In this document: positions 25,776-39,000 of the stretch, in pieces
Layout: each line of letters opens with the position of its first letter
How positions within the stretch are numbered: the first letter of the stretch is position 1
From: Carettochelys insculpta
Taxonomy: Eukaryota > Chordata > Testudines > Carettochelyidae
Length of the DNA stretch: 64,000 nt
Assembly (NCBI RefSeq): GCF_033958435.1
Contig: NC_134161.1
Coordinates: 3,224,001 to 3,288,000 of the forward strand
Direction of reading: 5' to 3'
Position numbers and translations under genes: made by a program
Notes under the pieces: model-generated
The model's input: the letters and a program-made list of their open reading frames with translations, nothing else
What the model was told of the DNA's origin: nothing
The model's database searches: none

Positions 25776-25940
25776 TAATCTAATCCAGGAACCAGGGGCG
25801 TAGTAGGGCATGTGCTGGACAGTCAACAGCAGACCTCTAAACTTTTCTGTAGAAAACACAAATGGGTGCGTCTACGTCCAGCAGGTTGCTGATGGGGGAA
25901 CGCTGTCTTGGATTTCCCAGTTTTATTTGTAGCTAGGGTG

Positions 25941-26390
25941 GCATAAGAATGTCCATACTAAGTCAGATCAAAGGTCCATCTAGCTCAGCATCCTGTCTTC
26001 TGGCAGAGGCCAATGCTGATGCCCCATAGGGAATGACCAGAACAGGTAAAGACAAAAAGGATCCCTCTCCTGACCTCCATTTTTAACCTCAGACAGACAG
26101 AGGCCAGGGACACCGTTCCTACCTATCCTGGCAAATATCCACTGATGAACTAATCTCCTCCATGAATTTATCTTGTTCTTTTTTGAACCTTGTTAGTCTT
26201 GGTCTTCACAACCTCCTTTGTCAAGGAGGTCCACAGGCCTAGCATGAGCTGTGTGAAGGAAACCTTTCCTTTGGTTCATTTAAAACTGGCTCCCCTATAA
26301 TTTCATGGTGACCCCTAGTTCTTTGGTTATGGGAACAAGTAAATAACTTTTTTCCTTATTGTCTTTTGCACCAGTCACGATTTTTTCCAC
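25941..26390 (-). mobile_element. CR1 LINE 3' fragment
   Basis: It starts with GCATAAGAATGTCCATACTA and AGATCAAAGGTCCATCTAGC, followed by CTATCCTGGCAAATATCCAC, TTCTTTTTTGAACCTTGTTA, ATTTCATGGTGACCCCTAGT and a CACCAGTCACGATTTT end. These are the ordered blocks of a sauropsid CR1 3' end in reverse orientation. Non-coding here. Confidence 0.85.
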
Positions 26391-28679
26391 ACCACAGCTG
26401 GACACTTGGTATATCAGAAGGCCTTAGAAGTGAACTCTATTTTGAAAGCCGTTGCTTTAGTCTCCTTATAGGATCATGGGCAAGGGACAGATGTCCAAGC
26501 CGCAAAGCTGAAGTTAGCACACAGACGTCAAAATGCAGTTCCTTCCACAGGCCGAAGCTGGTGGAAAAGGGCTGGAATTAACATTTTGGGGTTCTGAGGT
26601 GGCGTAGCGGAGGGGCTGTTGAGAGCAAAAGGGAAAACTTGCCCCAGTGCAGAGTGACTAATGCTGGAAGCACCCTGGGGAGAACGGGCACTCTGCATTT
26701 CAGAGCACTAAGTCACTGTGATCAATAGACTTGACCGCAGGCATGGTGTGGATGACCTCAGGCGGCGGTTCATGGTGCCCGTGTGCTCACCACGACCTCT
26801 CAGATGGAAACTGGAAACCTTTCATGTAACGGAGATGGACCAAAGGGGTGGGGAGTAATTTGCAATAACCCGTCTCTCGGGCTGGCATTTAAAGGTCACA
26901 TTACGAGCATGACACTTGGAACTGGCCAATTTTGGAAAGCCCCAACTTTGAATAGAACAGAAACTAAAATAAAACTGACAGCAGTCATTGTTTAAAGCTA
27001 ACAGGGAGCCACTGAAAAGCTCCCATTGTAATGCCAATAGCCCCATCAAGGGAGCGTGGGGGAAGGACTGCCATAAGTGGGGCCTGTATGGACAGAAGTA
27101 GGAACTGTTTTGCTAATGTAGCTGGAGGGACTTGGGGAGGGCAGAGGTGGGACTCTCTATGGCAAGACAGTGATAGAACTGGGCTTTCCCTTTTGAAGAG
27201 GGATACTCCAGTCAAGCCCTGATGATAAAAGCCCTGAACAGAGGGGGATGGTGTAGTGAGCAGATGGGACTGTAACAGACAGAGCTTTGCATGTGCTGAT
27301 TATCCCAGAAAAAACACCCACTGCTGAATCATACTGATGTAATAGAGCAGGACAGTGTGAAAAGGATAAACACATGTACATGCCAGGGCCCTCATCCTGC
27401 ATCGTACCTTCCAGTGCTACAGGAAGCCACGATGTGCATTATGTACTCAAGCAATATGTTATGACCGGTAAGCGTGAGCTGAAGCACTCAGCAGTCTAGA
27501 CGCAAGCATGGTGACTGAGATGGGGCCTTGGCTGGGTGAAAGGCAGTGAAATGAAAGCTTCCATATGGTGCTGCGGGCCATATGCTTGAGGGAATTTCAA
27601 GAAATGTGCATCTTGCCATCAAATGATGGGAGCAAAATGGATTAAATGTTTAGTGAATCTACATCACAAGGTTCAATATCAAAAGCTAGGTACTCTGAAG
27701 GCAGGAAAGTAGAGTTTCCACCAAATGCACTTTACTCGGAAGGGCCATCTCCCCACCAGTGGGATTGGATCATTACCAGAGAGATCCAAGGCTGGGAAAG
27801 AGATGATTTGTCTTAATAAGCTCAGCTAACTGTCAGCTGTTTTGTAAGCATTAGCGAATAATGAGAAATAGCTTTGCATCCACAGAGCAAATGCAGCTAT
27901 CTGCCGTATAACAAGGGGAGCATTGGCACATTGTTATATTTTCAAATACACTTAATCAATGCTCAAAAAAACGGAGGTACCCAGAGGCACTCGAGTAGCT
28001 TTACAACTCTCGGATGGTACGTTGTGTGAGGAGGTGGCAGTGGATTGAAGGCAGCTGCTGTGTGCTTGCCTGTTAATGAATGGAATACAGAAAAGAGAGT
28101 AGGAAGAGGCAGGCTGGCTTTGGGGACAGACAAGAACCCATTCCTCTCTGAAACAGTCATCAATGTACAGAACCTGTCTAGAAAGTCAGATGGTGAGTTG
28201 TGGCTTGTTCTTCCTCCTTTTGTAGATTTCAGACCATATTTGGAACTCGATGTGTTAGGATAACAGCAGCTGACTGGAATTAGGCAGCAACCTTGTGGGA
28301 GCATGTTCTGAAATTTGCACGAGTCGCTGCAATTCTAAATGGCCTGGCTGCACTACCACCTGAGTTTCAACCATTACCACTAGGAATCTCGAGGATTCTT
28401 TCCTCTCAACTTGTGGATTTGAAAATCCTTGTTGGAAAAAGTAGAAGTCTTTCCTTCCCTCTTGAGCTGGTGAATAGTCAGAGAATCTCCTTTTTCCTAT
28501 AAGCTTTGTAAGTGCCTTTCCAATGACTGACAATGCTATATAGGAAAACCACTCCCCACCAGAGGTGCTGTGCTGGAAATAAGCAGAGCAATTTTAAGGC
28601 AAGAGGAGCTAGGGAGAGGGGGAGGAAGGATAATCCAGTTCAGGTAATTGCCTGGGACTCCGCAGCCTGGTTTCAACTG

Positions 28680-28830
28680 CTTGCACATTTACACACTGCT
28701 GTTTGACCTTGGGCAAGCCACATAATCACTCTTGAGGTCTATTGACCATTCATAAAATAGGGACAATGGCCTGAGCATCCCTGTGAGGCAAGGTAAGGCG
28801 TGTGGACAAACACATTGTGAGGAGCTCAAG
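28680..28830 (+). repeat. MIR-like (CORE-SINE) fragment
   Basis: TTTGACCTTGGGCAAGCCAC, then CATAAAATAGGGACAATGGC, then CCTGTGAGGCAAGGTAAGG: the best MIR match in the window. Confidence 0.85.
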
Positions 28831-28938
28831 GTAGTATGGAAATGGGGGCAAATAATGCTTCCAGCCAAGGCTGTTATATCAAGCTTGTCAAACAGGCACC
28901 TCCTAGAGTTAAGTGTTATGCTCCATTCTAGGCAACTC

Positions 28939-29120
28939 GAGCTGTGTCTACACAATGAGCTAAAATCGTTGGGTTTTATCAATTTGATTTTTTTGAGCAT
29001 CCTCCGCTCCCACACGTTCCCCACAAAATTAACTTATTGCTGCCATGCTCGTCACCAAAATTGACTTGCAGCAGTGTATTGTGGGAACCTTTCCCACAGT
29101 TCCCTGAGCCCTGTAGCATT
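28939..29120 (+). mobile_element. Harbinger-like fragment
   Basis: GAGCTGTGTCTACACAATGA is the shared terminus type. Downstream GTGTATTGTGGGAACCTTTC and CCACAGTTCCCTGAGCCC are familiar from turtle DNA elements. The right end is not found, so the limit is a guess; the element may extend to about 29.5 kb. Confidence 0.55.
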
Positions 29121-31324
29121 CTGGCTGTCTTCACTGGTACAGCTTGAGGGAAAAAATGCCCCATGAGTGGCTGTTGGTATTTGACATCTTTCCACATGGC
29201 ATTTCATTTCCCTCCATTCCCCTGCCAGGTTAACCAAAGGTGCATTTTTCTGGGCTGGGTCTGCCTTGCTTGTATAAGAGATCTGCTTTTTATAATTGAG
29301 AGAAGTGGAGGGGTGGTAAAGTGCTTTATAAAAGTTGAGAAAAAAGATGCTGGGTTTCCCAAATGGGATGCAAAAGCACTGGATCTTTGGAGGCTTGGAT
29401 CTGGACTTAGACCACCTTGCAAAGAAGGTCTTCAAATCAATAATTTTGTCTCCAAGGCCCAAGAGCCAGCCTGGGGCACCAAGAGGAGGGTCCCTCCTGA
29501 ATCTGGGGCACAAGGAGGATCTACTCCAAGGTGAAGTGCCATAATTCCCTAGCCTACACTGGGTGGCCACCACCCTGGTGGAATGACCCCCCCCACCCTC
29601 CCCACTGCACCATGGAGGAAGTCCAGGTGAAGGAACCCTAGCAGGGCGAAATTCAGGCCCAGTATGCTGTCCAACACTGCGAGGCAGGACCCACCACCTG
29701 CCCCTATTACCAGCAGGCCCAGGCTTGGATCTAGGTTTAGACCTGGTGAAGGAGACCCTCAGAACAAGAATTTTTATCCTTGCAACTATTGCAAAATCTG
29801 GAAATGATGTCTACATAGTAGACATGAGCACAAAACTGAAAATACAACATCGTACCGTCAGTTATGGTTCAGTTGGTCGTGACAAGCCTTACTTGGAAAA
29901 CTAATTGGAGAGCTGCTACCTTGTCTTCAATGGCCTTTGGATAAAGCCCATAGAAAAATTTGCTCTGACTGCCAGCCCTGAAAATAGTGTCCATCGAGGG
30001 AGACTTGCCCCAGGCGGATAAAAGACCCTTAGGATAAAAGCAGTTAGAGAATATGCTTGTATTGAAATGTGGTGGGGGGGACAGAGAGGGAGCCTTCATA
30101 GACTCAGGAAGCAGCAAGAGCTTTGTCCATTGAGAGACAAATTAGACTGGCCCAACCACTAAGAAATAATACGAGGAACAATTCTGCCTTGGAGCAGGGC
30201 TGGGCCAAATGTCTTTTCCACCTCTAACGTTGTCTGAGAACTGCAGGCTTGGGATGCGGATGATGACAGCCGGGGAGGCTTGGATTCTAGAAATAACGGA
30301 TCTGAAATAAAATAAGAAGTCTGACAGGCTGAAATTGACTGCAGTCTGGCCCAGAGATCACCATGATTTTCCTCCTTTAGCGCTCTTTTTCTCTTGTGCA
30401 GAGACAAGCAGCTGGCCCGCTTGACAAGTGGAAATTGTAGTTTTGTCATTAATGTGCAATGCCGAAACAGTGATGTATAGCCGGTGATAGATCATGTTGG
30501 GTTTCCGGAGAGAAGGGAAGACTAAAGCGTGTGCCTAATCCATGATGCATGAACACATTGATCTTCCTGGCTCTGAAAATACAGGGTAATGAACCCCCGC
30601 TAACGCATTGTTATGCCACTGCACCTCACTAATATCAAATGATTTCACCTTCCACAGCGATAATATAATTGTACAGGAATTCCTGCTTTGTTCTTTGATA
30701 GTGTTTTTGCGCTGTAGCTGGTGGCATATTGAGACTGAAACTAACAAAACCAAGTATTAGGATCAGATGCATACTTAAAGAACTGCATATAGGTGGGGTA
30801 TAGTGGAAGCATGTATGTGAGGTACATAATTATGATACATGTGCACATATTGTAACTGAAACAGCTGAAAGATAAAATTGTAAAGATGTTCAGAAACAGG
30901 TGTCCCGGCTCTGCGATTTCTGGATCTCTTCCATCCGATTGGCATTCAGGAAATAACAATTACTTAAGAAGGGAGATTATCCTGTAAATGTTTGCAGCAT
31001 TCCATCTGGCGATTTGGGGTGGGGGGGCCCTCACTTGGAAGAGTCTGCATCCTTTTCTAGGTCTGTCTGCCACAGCTTACACACACCTAAGTAATAGTTC
31101 TAATGTGATTTTCCCACAATCTTAATATTTTAATGAAAAATCACCACCTCTTTCGTGCTTTTAGCAGTGAAGAAGCAAAGCATTTGCAAATGCTTATGTG
31201 TGAATGTCTTGCTACTTGATCTGTGAGGGTTCTTCTCTGCTTTTACTTCTGGGTACACAACATCCTTCTGGTCGTGATTTGTGGAGGGATAACTTGCAGG
31301 TATACATTGTGGCAATCTTGTGAA

Positions 31325-31450
31325 GAAAATAAGGTAAACAACAACTCTGTCTCATTTGTAAAAATGGTGAGAGGTGGAATGACTTGGACCACATCTTACA
31401 GCAAGCCTCGGGCAGAAGTCAAGTGTTCTGACACCTATTCCTACCCTGTA
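31325..31450 (-). repeat. MIR-like fragment, diverged
   Basis: CTCATTTGTAAAAATGGTGA, then ACCACATCTTACAGCAAGCC, GGCAGAAGTCAAGTGTTCTG and ACACCTATTC follow the reverse MIR order. Strongly diverged. Confidence 0.5.
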
Positions 31451-32906
31451 GCCCAGTGGTGGATAACATAAGGTTGTGAGTGTGCTGCATGAGTGGCCCT
31501 CTGTTTCAGTGGACTGGATCGTCAAGAGTTGCAACTCATGACCATCTGTCAGGATGGGGGATTTTGCTAACTGCGTTTGTGTAACTAGAATTTTTAGATG
31601 TGCTGATGGAGTTGTCATAGGGGCTTATCTGGATGTAAAGGAAGCGCAGGGCGCTCAGTCAAAACGTTGCATGCAATCAGCAGGTGTTTGACCTTCACAT
31701 GTTCTTCCTTTACACGTGTGTCACTTTAGAAATAGCAGCCGGGAAAAAAAGTGGATGGAAACCAGCGGAATCCGGCAAACCTGTGCATGGACAACGACAA
31801 TGTCTTCTGGGAGACCTGGGGAACCCTGATGAACTGTATATGGCCCAGCAGTGGACCTGCCTCCCAATTCCAATAGTAAAAGGTGAAATTGCTGAACATT
31901 TGGGTTCCTGTCTAATGAGCTCCCAGAAGGTTGAATGCTTTTCCAAGCTTGCAATTTTAAGGCTATAAAATTGGCCTGGCAAGGTTTTTGCTAAAAGGCT
32001 TTGTTGGGAAACTTCAGTGACTTGCACATGCAGCTTTATACTGAATGAGGCATGGAGGTGTTTAGGAGGTAGGGTGGAGTGGGGGTGGGAAAAGGTTACT
32101 GCATACTTCAGACAAAAATTGAGCTGGAACTGAAGATGTTGGATGGAAGGGATGGGGAGGAAGGGTTTCCATTATCTGTTTTATCCCTACCTCCTTCTGT
32201 AGAGCAAGATATAAATAGGGGTAGGAGGCAAAGATGTGCATCATTAGACAGATTAGGTGGGTACCTGCAACTACAGCAGTCCAGAGCCTCAGAAAAATAT
32301 TAATTGAACAGCTGCCTTAGTGTCATGGTGAGACCACACCCTCAAGTGCAAGCTAAGACTGTGTTTTTTGTTTCCCTTGTTCCCTGGCCTGAATCCATGT
32401 CTCCTGTGTTGTACTTGGTTTTAAGTGTTTAGGAAGGGGAGCAGAGAGAGGGGTCATCTTCTCTGTCGAGTATTTGTACTAGTACTGCACAATGGAGTCC
32501 TGGATGAGTGCTCTTGGGGGGCACAAAATAATTAGCATCTGTCAGCTTCTAAACTCATGGATTGTCCCCAGGAGAGCCAATGTAACCCTAATTGGAAAGC
32601 TAGAGTTGAAGTTCTGCTTAACCTATTTGGAAATTGCTTTGAGGCAAAGTAAGATGATTGCCCCCACTTAAAGTGTGGTGTGCTACCCTTTTGGGGTCTC
32701 GTATGCCAATTGGCTAAATCTGTACTAATGGGAGACCAAGGTATGAAGTTTTCTAAATCAGAGACCCAAATCTCTGTACATGTGAGTACTGATTGGTGTC
32801 ACTTAAATATCCAGTTCAGAGGATCATGTTTCTGATGGATGCAAATTGAAAAACCCAGTGTGCAGAGCCAACCCTTTGCTGGCACAGAGATACATTGGAT
32901 GGTCTT

Positions 32907-33165
32907 AAGGCTTGTCTATATTTACTGGGGGATCAACCTATTCAGGACTGATCTTCTGGAGTTTGATTTTGCATGTCTGGTAAAGATACACAATAGATGT
33001 CTCCGGGGCACCAATTGACTCCCCGCACCCCTGGGGATAAACGCTTGCACTGACATCCCTCAGTGAGGACAGACCTTACTGTCAACTGCAGATATGTCGA
33101 TTCAATTGCTGTAGCTAGAATTGTACATATGCAATCAATTGTAAGGTCTAGTGTCGACCAAGACT
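32907..33165. mobile_element. Harbinger-like MITE, diverged
   Basis: The left end AAGGCTTGTCTATATTTACT and the right end GTCTAGTGTCGACCAAGAC are imperfect inverted repeats. The interior has ATATGTCGATTCAATTGCTG and GTAGCTAGAATTGTACATAT, a decayed palindrome like that of the 17.0 kb element. Confidence 0.6.
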
Positions 33166-36100
33166 AACCCTGCTCTTTGACCTCAAGTTTGATTTTTTTT
33201 TTTCAAAAATCTTAAAAGCTTTGTTGTAGGGTTAATATTACAGCTTCCAGAAATTCTCTGCAATACCCGCCCTGGCAATGATCCATCCCTATGTCTCTCC
33301 TGTAAATGTGTGGGATGCAAGGTTAGATATTGTTGCTGTAACACTCTAGACCTCTTAAATGTCATGGCAGTGGTGCACTCTTCCCTTTCAGAAGGTTCCC
33401 TGGTGTCCTTTAGGCAAACAAAATGACATTCTGCTCTGATATGTAGAACGTGGATTTACTTATTCAGGGCTTATTTTCATCCAGGAGTCATGCAATCTGT
33501 CTGAGATCTCCAGCTTCCCTCCAGGACACTTCTCACACAGAGGAGTCCCTTTTAATGAAACCAGAGGAAAGAAGTACTCAGTTGATTGCTTTTTTTCTTT
33601 TAGGTACTGATGAAAGACATGGGGCACAGCCCTGAATGAGTCCCTAAGGCTAACGGATGGGATCCAGAGTTCAGACAGAACAGCGGGTTATGTGCTGGGT
33701 TTTTTCCAGAGGAAGCAGTCTGCACCCCAAAAATGACCCCTTAATGGCTCGGCCGATGCTATGCCACAAAACCAGTCTGCATGGTGTTCATCTAATAGCT
33801 GAAGCAAAATCCAGTGTCGGCGCAAGCTTCTCCACTCAGCTCCCATCCACCTGCCTCACACTTGACCAGATCACTTGCAGCTCTGAGCACTGCTCTGTTC
33901 CATACCATTTTTATGAGACCCTGAGCAAGCCGTTTGTAAGCGTGGTAAGGGCCTGTTCACCAACAACTCCAATGACAACATAATGGTGGGAACATACCTT
34001 GGTTGCAACCAATCAGGGCGTGCATTTGAACTGCTTATTAGTCAGATGCTTTCCTGAGCAAAGCGGGTGGTTGGGGATCTGAGAATCTTGGAGTCAGATA
34101 AGTGAGTGAGTCAGAACAGAGGCTGGGGAGGGTCAGGGGAGGGACCCAGTGTGCACACCTGCTTTGCACTAAAGTCTGAAAGTATTGGTTATTGGAGTTA
34201 TTTTTCTCCGAGGATGCAGTGCTGTCTGGCCAACTTGACACTATGTAAGGACCACGGGGTTTGGATAACATGGGGGAAGGCAGAAAGCAGAGAGGCATTC
34301 ACATTCTATTAGCTTTGAAGCCTTCTCCTTAGACAAGCCTGTGGTTTCCCTTAGTGCTTACTCACCTGGCTCCATACCCCAGTCTTCATGACTTGACTTT
34401 TACAGGCTGTTTAGGAAAAAGAGTATTAAACATATTTAAAACCATTAAAATGCTAATGTGAAACCTGGGAAATCAGATATCCTATGTAAGAGATGCTCTG
34501 AAGGTAGGTCTGCAGAAGGATTTGACCCCAGTAATCTACCTTCATTTAAATTTAAAATGATACTCCATTCCCTTATAAGGCTCTGTGTCATTGGCTCATA
34601 AAGATGGCAGTTTCTTGTCTTCCAATAGTAGTAAATCCAATTCAAGCACCCTCTTGATTTGAAATCCGTCACGACAGGCAGAGGGCACAGCCTCACTGGT
34701 GAGTTTTATGGACTGTGTGCTCTATGCTGATCTTCAGGAGAGATGATGCAAGCCTATGAAGTGATTTGCCTCCCCTCTCTTCTCAATATGATCTGTGAAA
34801 AGAATACTATGTCTAAATTATAGTCTGTTCCTCATTATCCAGCAGTAAAAAAGTTAGACCAGCAAGGGAGCCAGGCTGGCTCGAGTTTCACATTTTATCT
34901 GTACACCAGGGAATAGTTGAGTTTCTTTAAACCCATCTGAAAATACTCCATCTTGTTCCAACAAATCTGGTAGCTTAACCTTTCTGCTTGCTTTTACTAA
35001 AGTGATAATTGATCAGTGAGGAATGTATTTGTTGTACTGAGTAACAGAATTACCCAAAATGATATAAATACATACACATAGTGTAGAGTTGCCTATCTAA
35101 GACTGGCAGAAATTATCTCAATATTAGAGGCAAAATAGAGGTGGAGCAAAAGTGTATTGGCACTGGGACAGCAGCCAAGATCTCCTGCCATAGTCCCTGA
35201 CCTACTGTGAGAACAGGCTTGGGGCATGGGTTTTGTTGGGCAGTCAACACAAGTTTTCATGTTGCAGTGTTAGCAATGTGCACACTTACTTGGTATGCGA
35301 TTTCTGGTATCGGTTCCACAGTCTGTGTATCTAAAGAATGGATCTGTGCAGGTATGGGTAGATAATTTTGGAGATACTGAATGTCTAGCCTTAATAGTTA
35401 AGATTGAATTCAGCATCATCTAATGGACATAGGGTATGTCAGGGGCTTGCATAATTAGGATACAGTTCCAGATGGCAGTCTGTCTGTCTTTCTCTTTGAC
35501 CTATGACCCCAGATCCTTGTCTGGGCTTTTCTCATTTTTTATTCCCTTCTTTAAACTCCCTGAAGATGGGATTAAGTCATGTGCTGCCCAAAGACTGCTT
35601 TGCAAAGAGTGAGACTGGCTGGCCAGCTGAACCAAACAGACTTCTTGCCTTGCGAATTCAGCTGCCTGACTTGGCCACCACTTTTTTGCATCATGCAAGT
35701 GGGAATATTTCTGTAAAGTGATGGAGAGAAATTGTCCATTAGCTTCAAGCCATTGGCCACATCCAAAATACTGCTTACCTGTGAAATTTGACAAAATAGC
35801 TATTTTCCACCAAGTCCTTGCAGTGTTTGCCACCATTAATGTTCAATTTCAAGGTCACTTTTCTCTCGGAATGGGTGAGCCAGGAATGGGTGCAAAAAGT
35901 TGTACCCTTAGCCCCTTTTTGGCTGCCTGTTTTCCCACTTTAAGCCTCAGCTGAGAGGTGGTCAGAATTTGAAGGGAAATTTCTAATGGGGGGGAACCCA
36001 CAGTGCACCCTCCCACATTTATCCTCTGCCCTCTTGTGTAAGCTCGTCTCATGTAGAACAACTTAAAACTAACAAATCTACTAGACTAAACTGGCCTTTG

Positions 36101-36924
36101 TGAACTGATTGAGTGAGCTGCTGCTATGACTAATATTTCAAGATGCCCATCAAAGCAGAAATGGACCAATTGGCATTTCACAAGCTCAGATGTAATAGTT
36201 AACCTAGTCCTCCTGTGTATGGATATAGATATCTTTAGGGTTTGTTGGGTTTTGTTTAGAGTTTTCAGCCAAGCCCCCCGACACACACAATACCATCTGT
36301 GGTGCTTTTTAAATAAAAGATGAAAAAGCTGGTGTTGCTCGGAGTTAGTGTTAAGTCAGTCCATAGCAATCTAAGGTATTCGCTGGCTGGGGACTTCCTC
36401 TGTTTGTTTCAAATACCCCTTATTTTTGTTGAAAGCAGTGTTCTCTGTAAAGTGCTTCCAGTTGGAAAAAGAATCAGATAATGAAGACTGATGCTTCACT
36501 GATGACAGCCCTTGGGTTCCTCAAAAGGATTTCTCCAAAATCAAAGGACTGTTTTATTGTCACATTTGGTAGGTTTTTTTACAAGAAATTTAAAAAAAAA
36601 AAATCTTTGAGCTCGAAACAAAATGAAATCTTACCATGCCAAGAAAAGGACAAAGCAAATGCAAATATCAAGTGGGAACAGGAGGCAGTTTGTTGTGAAC
36701 ATTCAAAATTCAATTGTTTACAATGGGTGCTGAGTTAGATGTGGCTTACAAACTTTACATTATTGCCTGTAATCAATGTCTGTATACATGCAGTACAGTT
36801 TTTCTATAGACTGGAAAAGAATTGATAGTGGTCTGTTTGCAGCATTGTATAAAGGTTTTTGTTTAATTTATCAATTGCTTCTGCAGCTATTTGAAATCTA
36901 ATCTTTCCAATGTAGTCCTTGGTT

Positions 36925-37075
36925 CAGGAAAGCACTTGAGTATGTGCTAAAATGGCATAGACATCAATAGTGTTTGGCATGTGCTTAAGTGCTTTTTTCT
37001 GACTAAAATGGACTCTAGCACATGCTTAAAGTTAAGCCCAGGCTTGCATTGCTGAATTGGAGCCACAATTTACTG
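36925..37075. repeat. Palindromic amniote repeat (AGCACTTAAGCATGTGCT type)
   Basis: TTCAGGAAAGCACTTGAGTA at the left pairs with the reverse complement of GCTTGCATTGCTGAA at the right. Between them lie GCATGTGCTTAAGTGCTTTT and GCACATGCTTAAAGTTAAGC. This resembles an old inverted-repeat element shared by turtles and birds, recognised from memory. Confidence 0.6.
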
Positions 37076-37239
37076 TAAGCCCAGCTCCACAAAAGCTCTC
37101 CAGATGACCAATAGTACAAAAACCCATTAGCCTCCACTGAAAAGCAGCCACATCGTCAATGAAGGGTAGTAAGTCACCACGCAGCAACAGAAAAGGCTAG
37201 CGGATATTGAATTTAGTAGCAGAGTAATCTAGTAACTAA

Positions 37240-37325
37240 ACATAGAGAGTCAGGGACCTGAGTGGTGTTGCTGTTCTGCCATTGCCATCTGTAAATGGGA
37301 ATAAGTATACCGATTTTCCTCCAGG
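37240..37325 (+). repeat. MIR-like fragment
   Basis: CTGCCATTGCCATCTGTAAA followed by TGGGAATAAGTATACCGATT fits the MIR middle (CATCTGTAAAATGGGAATAA). Short. Confidence 0.5.
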
Positions 37326-37439
37326 CTCACCCACTATGCTTGCTGTTTAGTGTCCTGGCAGTTGTCTTAAACCTCTTGTGGGGCTGGAGACCCTGCCCCT
37401 GGGTCCCCATCCTCCCCTGCCAAGGCCTTCCCAGGCCTG

Positions 37440-38650
37440 TCCACGTGGTTTGGCCCCACCCCACTAGCACTGACTGGATCAGGGCTGTCCTGACTGAGGT
37501 GGGATGATGCATGCTGGCTGCAGAACTTGCAGATGATGGGACACCTTTGTGGAGCTTTGCACCTGGTTCATCCCTGTCATCAGATACCAGGATACCTGCA
37601 TGTGGCCTGCCCTCTCTGAGAAGCACATGGCCATTGCCTTGTGGAAATTAGTCACCCCAGACAGCTACCACTCCATGGGGCAGCGGTTCAGGGTGGGCCC
37701 CCAAACTTGTCAGTTTTGTTGGCCTGCTGCATCCTGCAGAACCTCAAAGGTAGAGGGGGCCCTCCCCCCTGCCCCACCAAGCCCTGGCTGGATAAGGCTG
37801 TGCCAGGCTACAGGGAGTATGAGGCAGCCCCTGGGCCTCAGGCCTACTGTCCTCCCCTCAGTGCCTCTTCCATCACCCCAGGCAAAAAGGTGCTGACTCC
37901 TTGAGTGGAGCTGACATATATTTCTGTGGTCAACCTTTTGGGCCACTGAGTAACATTGATGACTTAAATATCATTTGTTTCATACAAAGAAGCAGGCACA
38001 CCATGACTGGGCTGCCTGCCGATGGGGGTAGTACATGTTGCAGGGCTGCCTGTGACCCTTGAGGTTAGGGCCAGCATGCCAATGGAGGGGGCAGAGGTCT
38101 ACACTGCCCATCCTGTCGAAGCCCTGCCACAGGGTGTGCAATGCACTCGGCACTGCCTGGTGAGTCCCTCGTGGAGACAGTGGATGGTGCTGATGTCCAC
38201 GCAGGGGGTGGCTGTGGGACAGGAATTGAGCCCATGACCATCTCCCTGCACGGTCCCTCGTGTGATGTGCATTGGGAGGTGGGACAGGTGTAAGTGTCTG
38301 CCCCTGGGGTGGGGATGTGGGGGGGCCTGACCTGTGTGTCTGCTCGTGTGACGGGGTCTGCAGGAATCACTGTCGCTTTAAAGCGGCTGGAGCTGTGTAG
38401 GGTCTCCGCTCCCTACGGCCTCTGCTGTGGCAGACCTCTTTCGGAAGAGGGGCTTGCGGAGCATTCACATGTGCTTTCTTCCTGAGGTGGATGCTCTTCC
38501 TGAAATAACAGCAGAGTACAGATCCAGGAAGAGATGCCACATTCTTCTGGATTCCTAACAGAAGAATGGCGTTTGTGTGTAGACACTCAAGGGATCTGCT
38601 GGAAGAGCACCTCCTGCCTTCTGAGTGAATTTGCTAGTGTAGACATGGCC
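37440..38650 (+). mobile_element. Decayed Harbinger transposon carrying a transposase remnant
   Basis: The right end TAGTGTAGACATGGCC (38,635-38,650) is a Harbinger-type terminus as in the neighbouring elements. Upstream of it, CTCTTTCGGAAGAGGGGCTT (about 38,433) resembles the TTTCGAAAGA-rich interior of the 60 kb family. It contains the transposase remnant at 37,549-37,904. The left end was not identified. Confidence 0.6.
37549..37904 (+). pseudogene. HARBI1-like transposase remnant, catalytic middle missing
   Basis: The frame from 37,549 reads MELCTWFIPVIRYQDT, then ALSEKHMAIALWKLVTPDSY and HSMGQRFRVG. This is the N-terminal helix-turn-helix region of Harbinger transposases (family pattern: EKRVAIALWKLATP.SYRSVG.QFGVGK). 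Just downstream the frame starting at 37,641 (shifted by two bases) reads LLACCILQNL at about 37,715, the C-terminal block (ACCILHN) of the same proteins. In an intact transposase about 150-200 residues with the DDE catalytic acids separate these blocks. Here they are almost adjacent, so the core is deleted, and a frameshift also separates the parts. It cannot encode an active enzyme. Family assignment rests on motif recognition. Confidence 0.7.
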
Positions 38651-38894
38651 ACTGGGAATACAAGGAATGCACCAATCCAGCTCTTTGAGTTGGACACAGG
38701 TGTTGGCCATTCTAGACTTTCTGGAAAGGATTCTTTATCTAATAGTCAGCATCCTGTGCAACTCTTGACATGCTTTTCTTGTCTTAGTATCAGAGTCCCT
38801 AATTAAATCAGGGTCATTAACATCTGTTTTGGATACCATCAGAAGCGGCCTCTTAAGCCCTATGTGCCTCTGTCAGTACCACGCAGGTTCTCAG

Positions 38895-39000
38895 AGGGAA
38901 TACCTCGTGTTTACACGCAGCACCTAGCACTACTGAATTGATCATTACAGGTGTCTCCAGGTGCTACTGCAATATAAATGAGTACTTAATAATGGGAAGG
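38895..39000 (+). repeat. Amniote MIR3/L2-like tail
   Basis: ACGCAGCACCTAGCACTACT, then CAGGTGCTACTGCAATATAA and ATGAGTACTTAATAATGG match the CAGCGCCTAGCAC, GGCGCTACGGTAATACAAAT order of the repeat at 5,777. Confidence 0.65.

Larger units (their letters stand above)
26391..36924. other. Intergenic, no gene recognised
   Basis: No exon or RNA gene is supported. Recognised content is two MIR fragments (28,680 and 31,325) and Harbinger-like sequence at 28.94 and 32.91 kb. The stretch 29,150-29,770 has GC-rich, frame-rich sequence on both strands that I cannot classify. Most of 33.2-36.9 kb is AT-rich unique-looking sequence. Confidence 0.5.
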
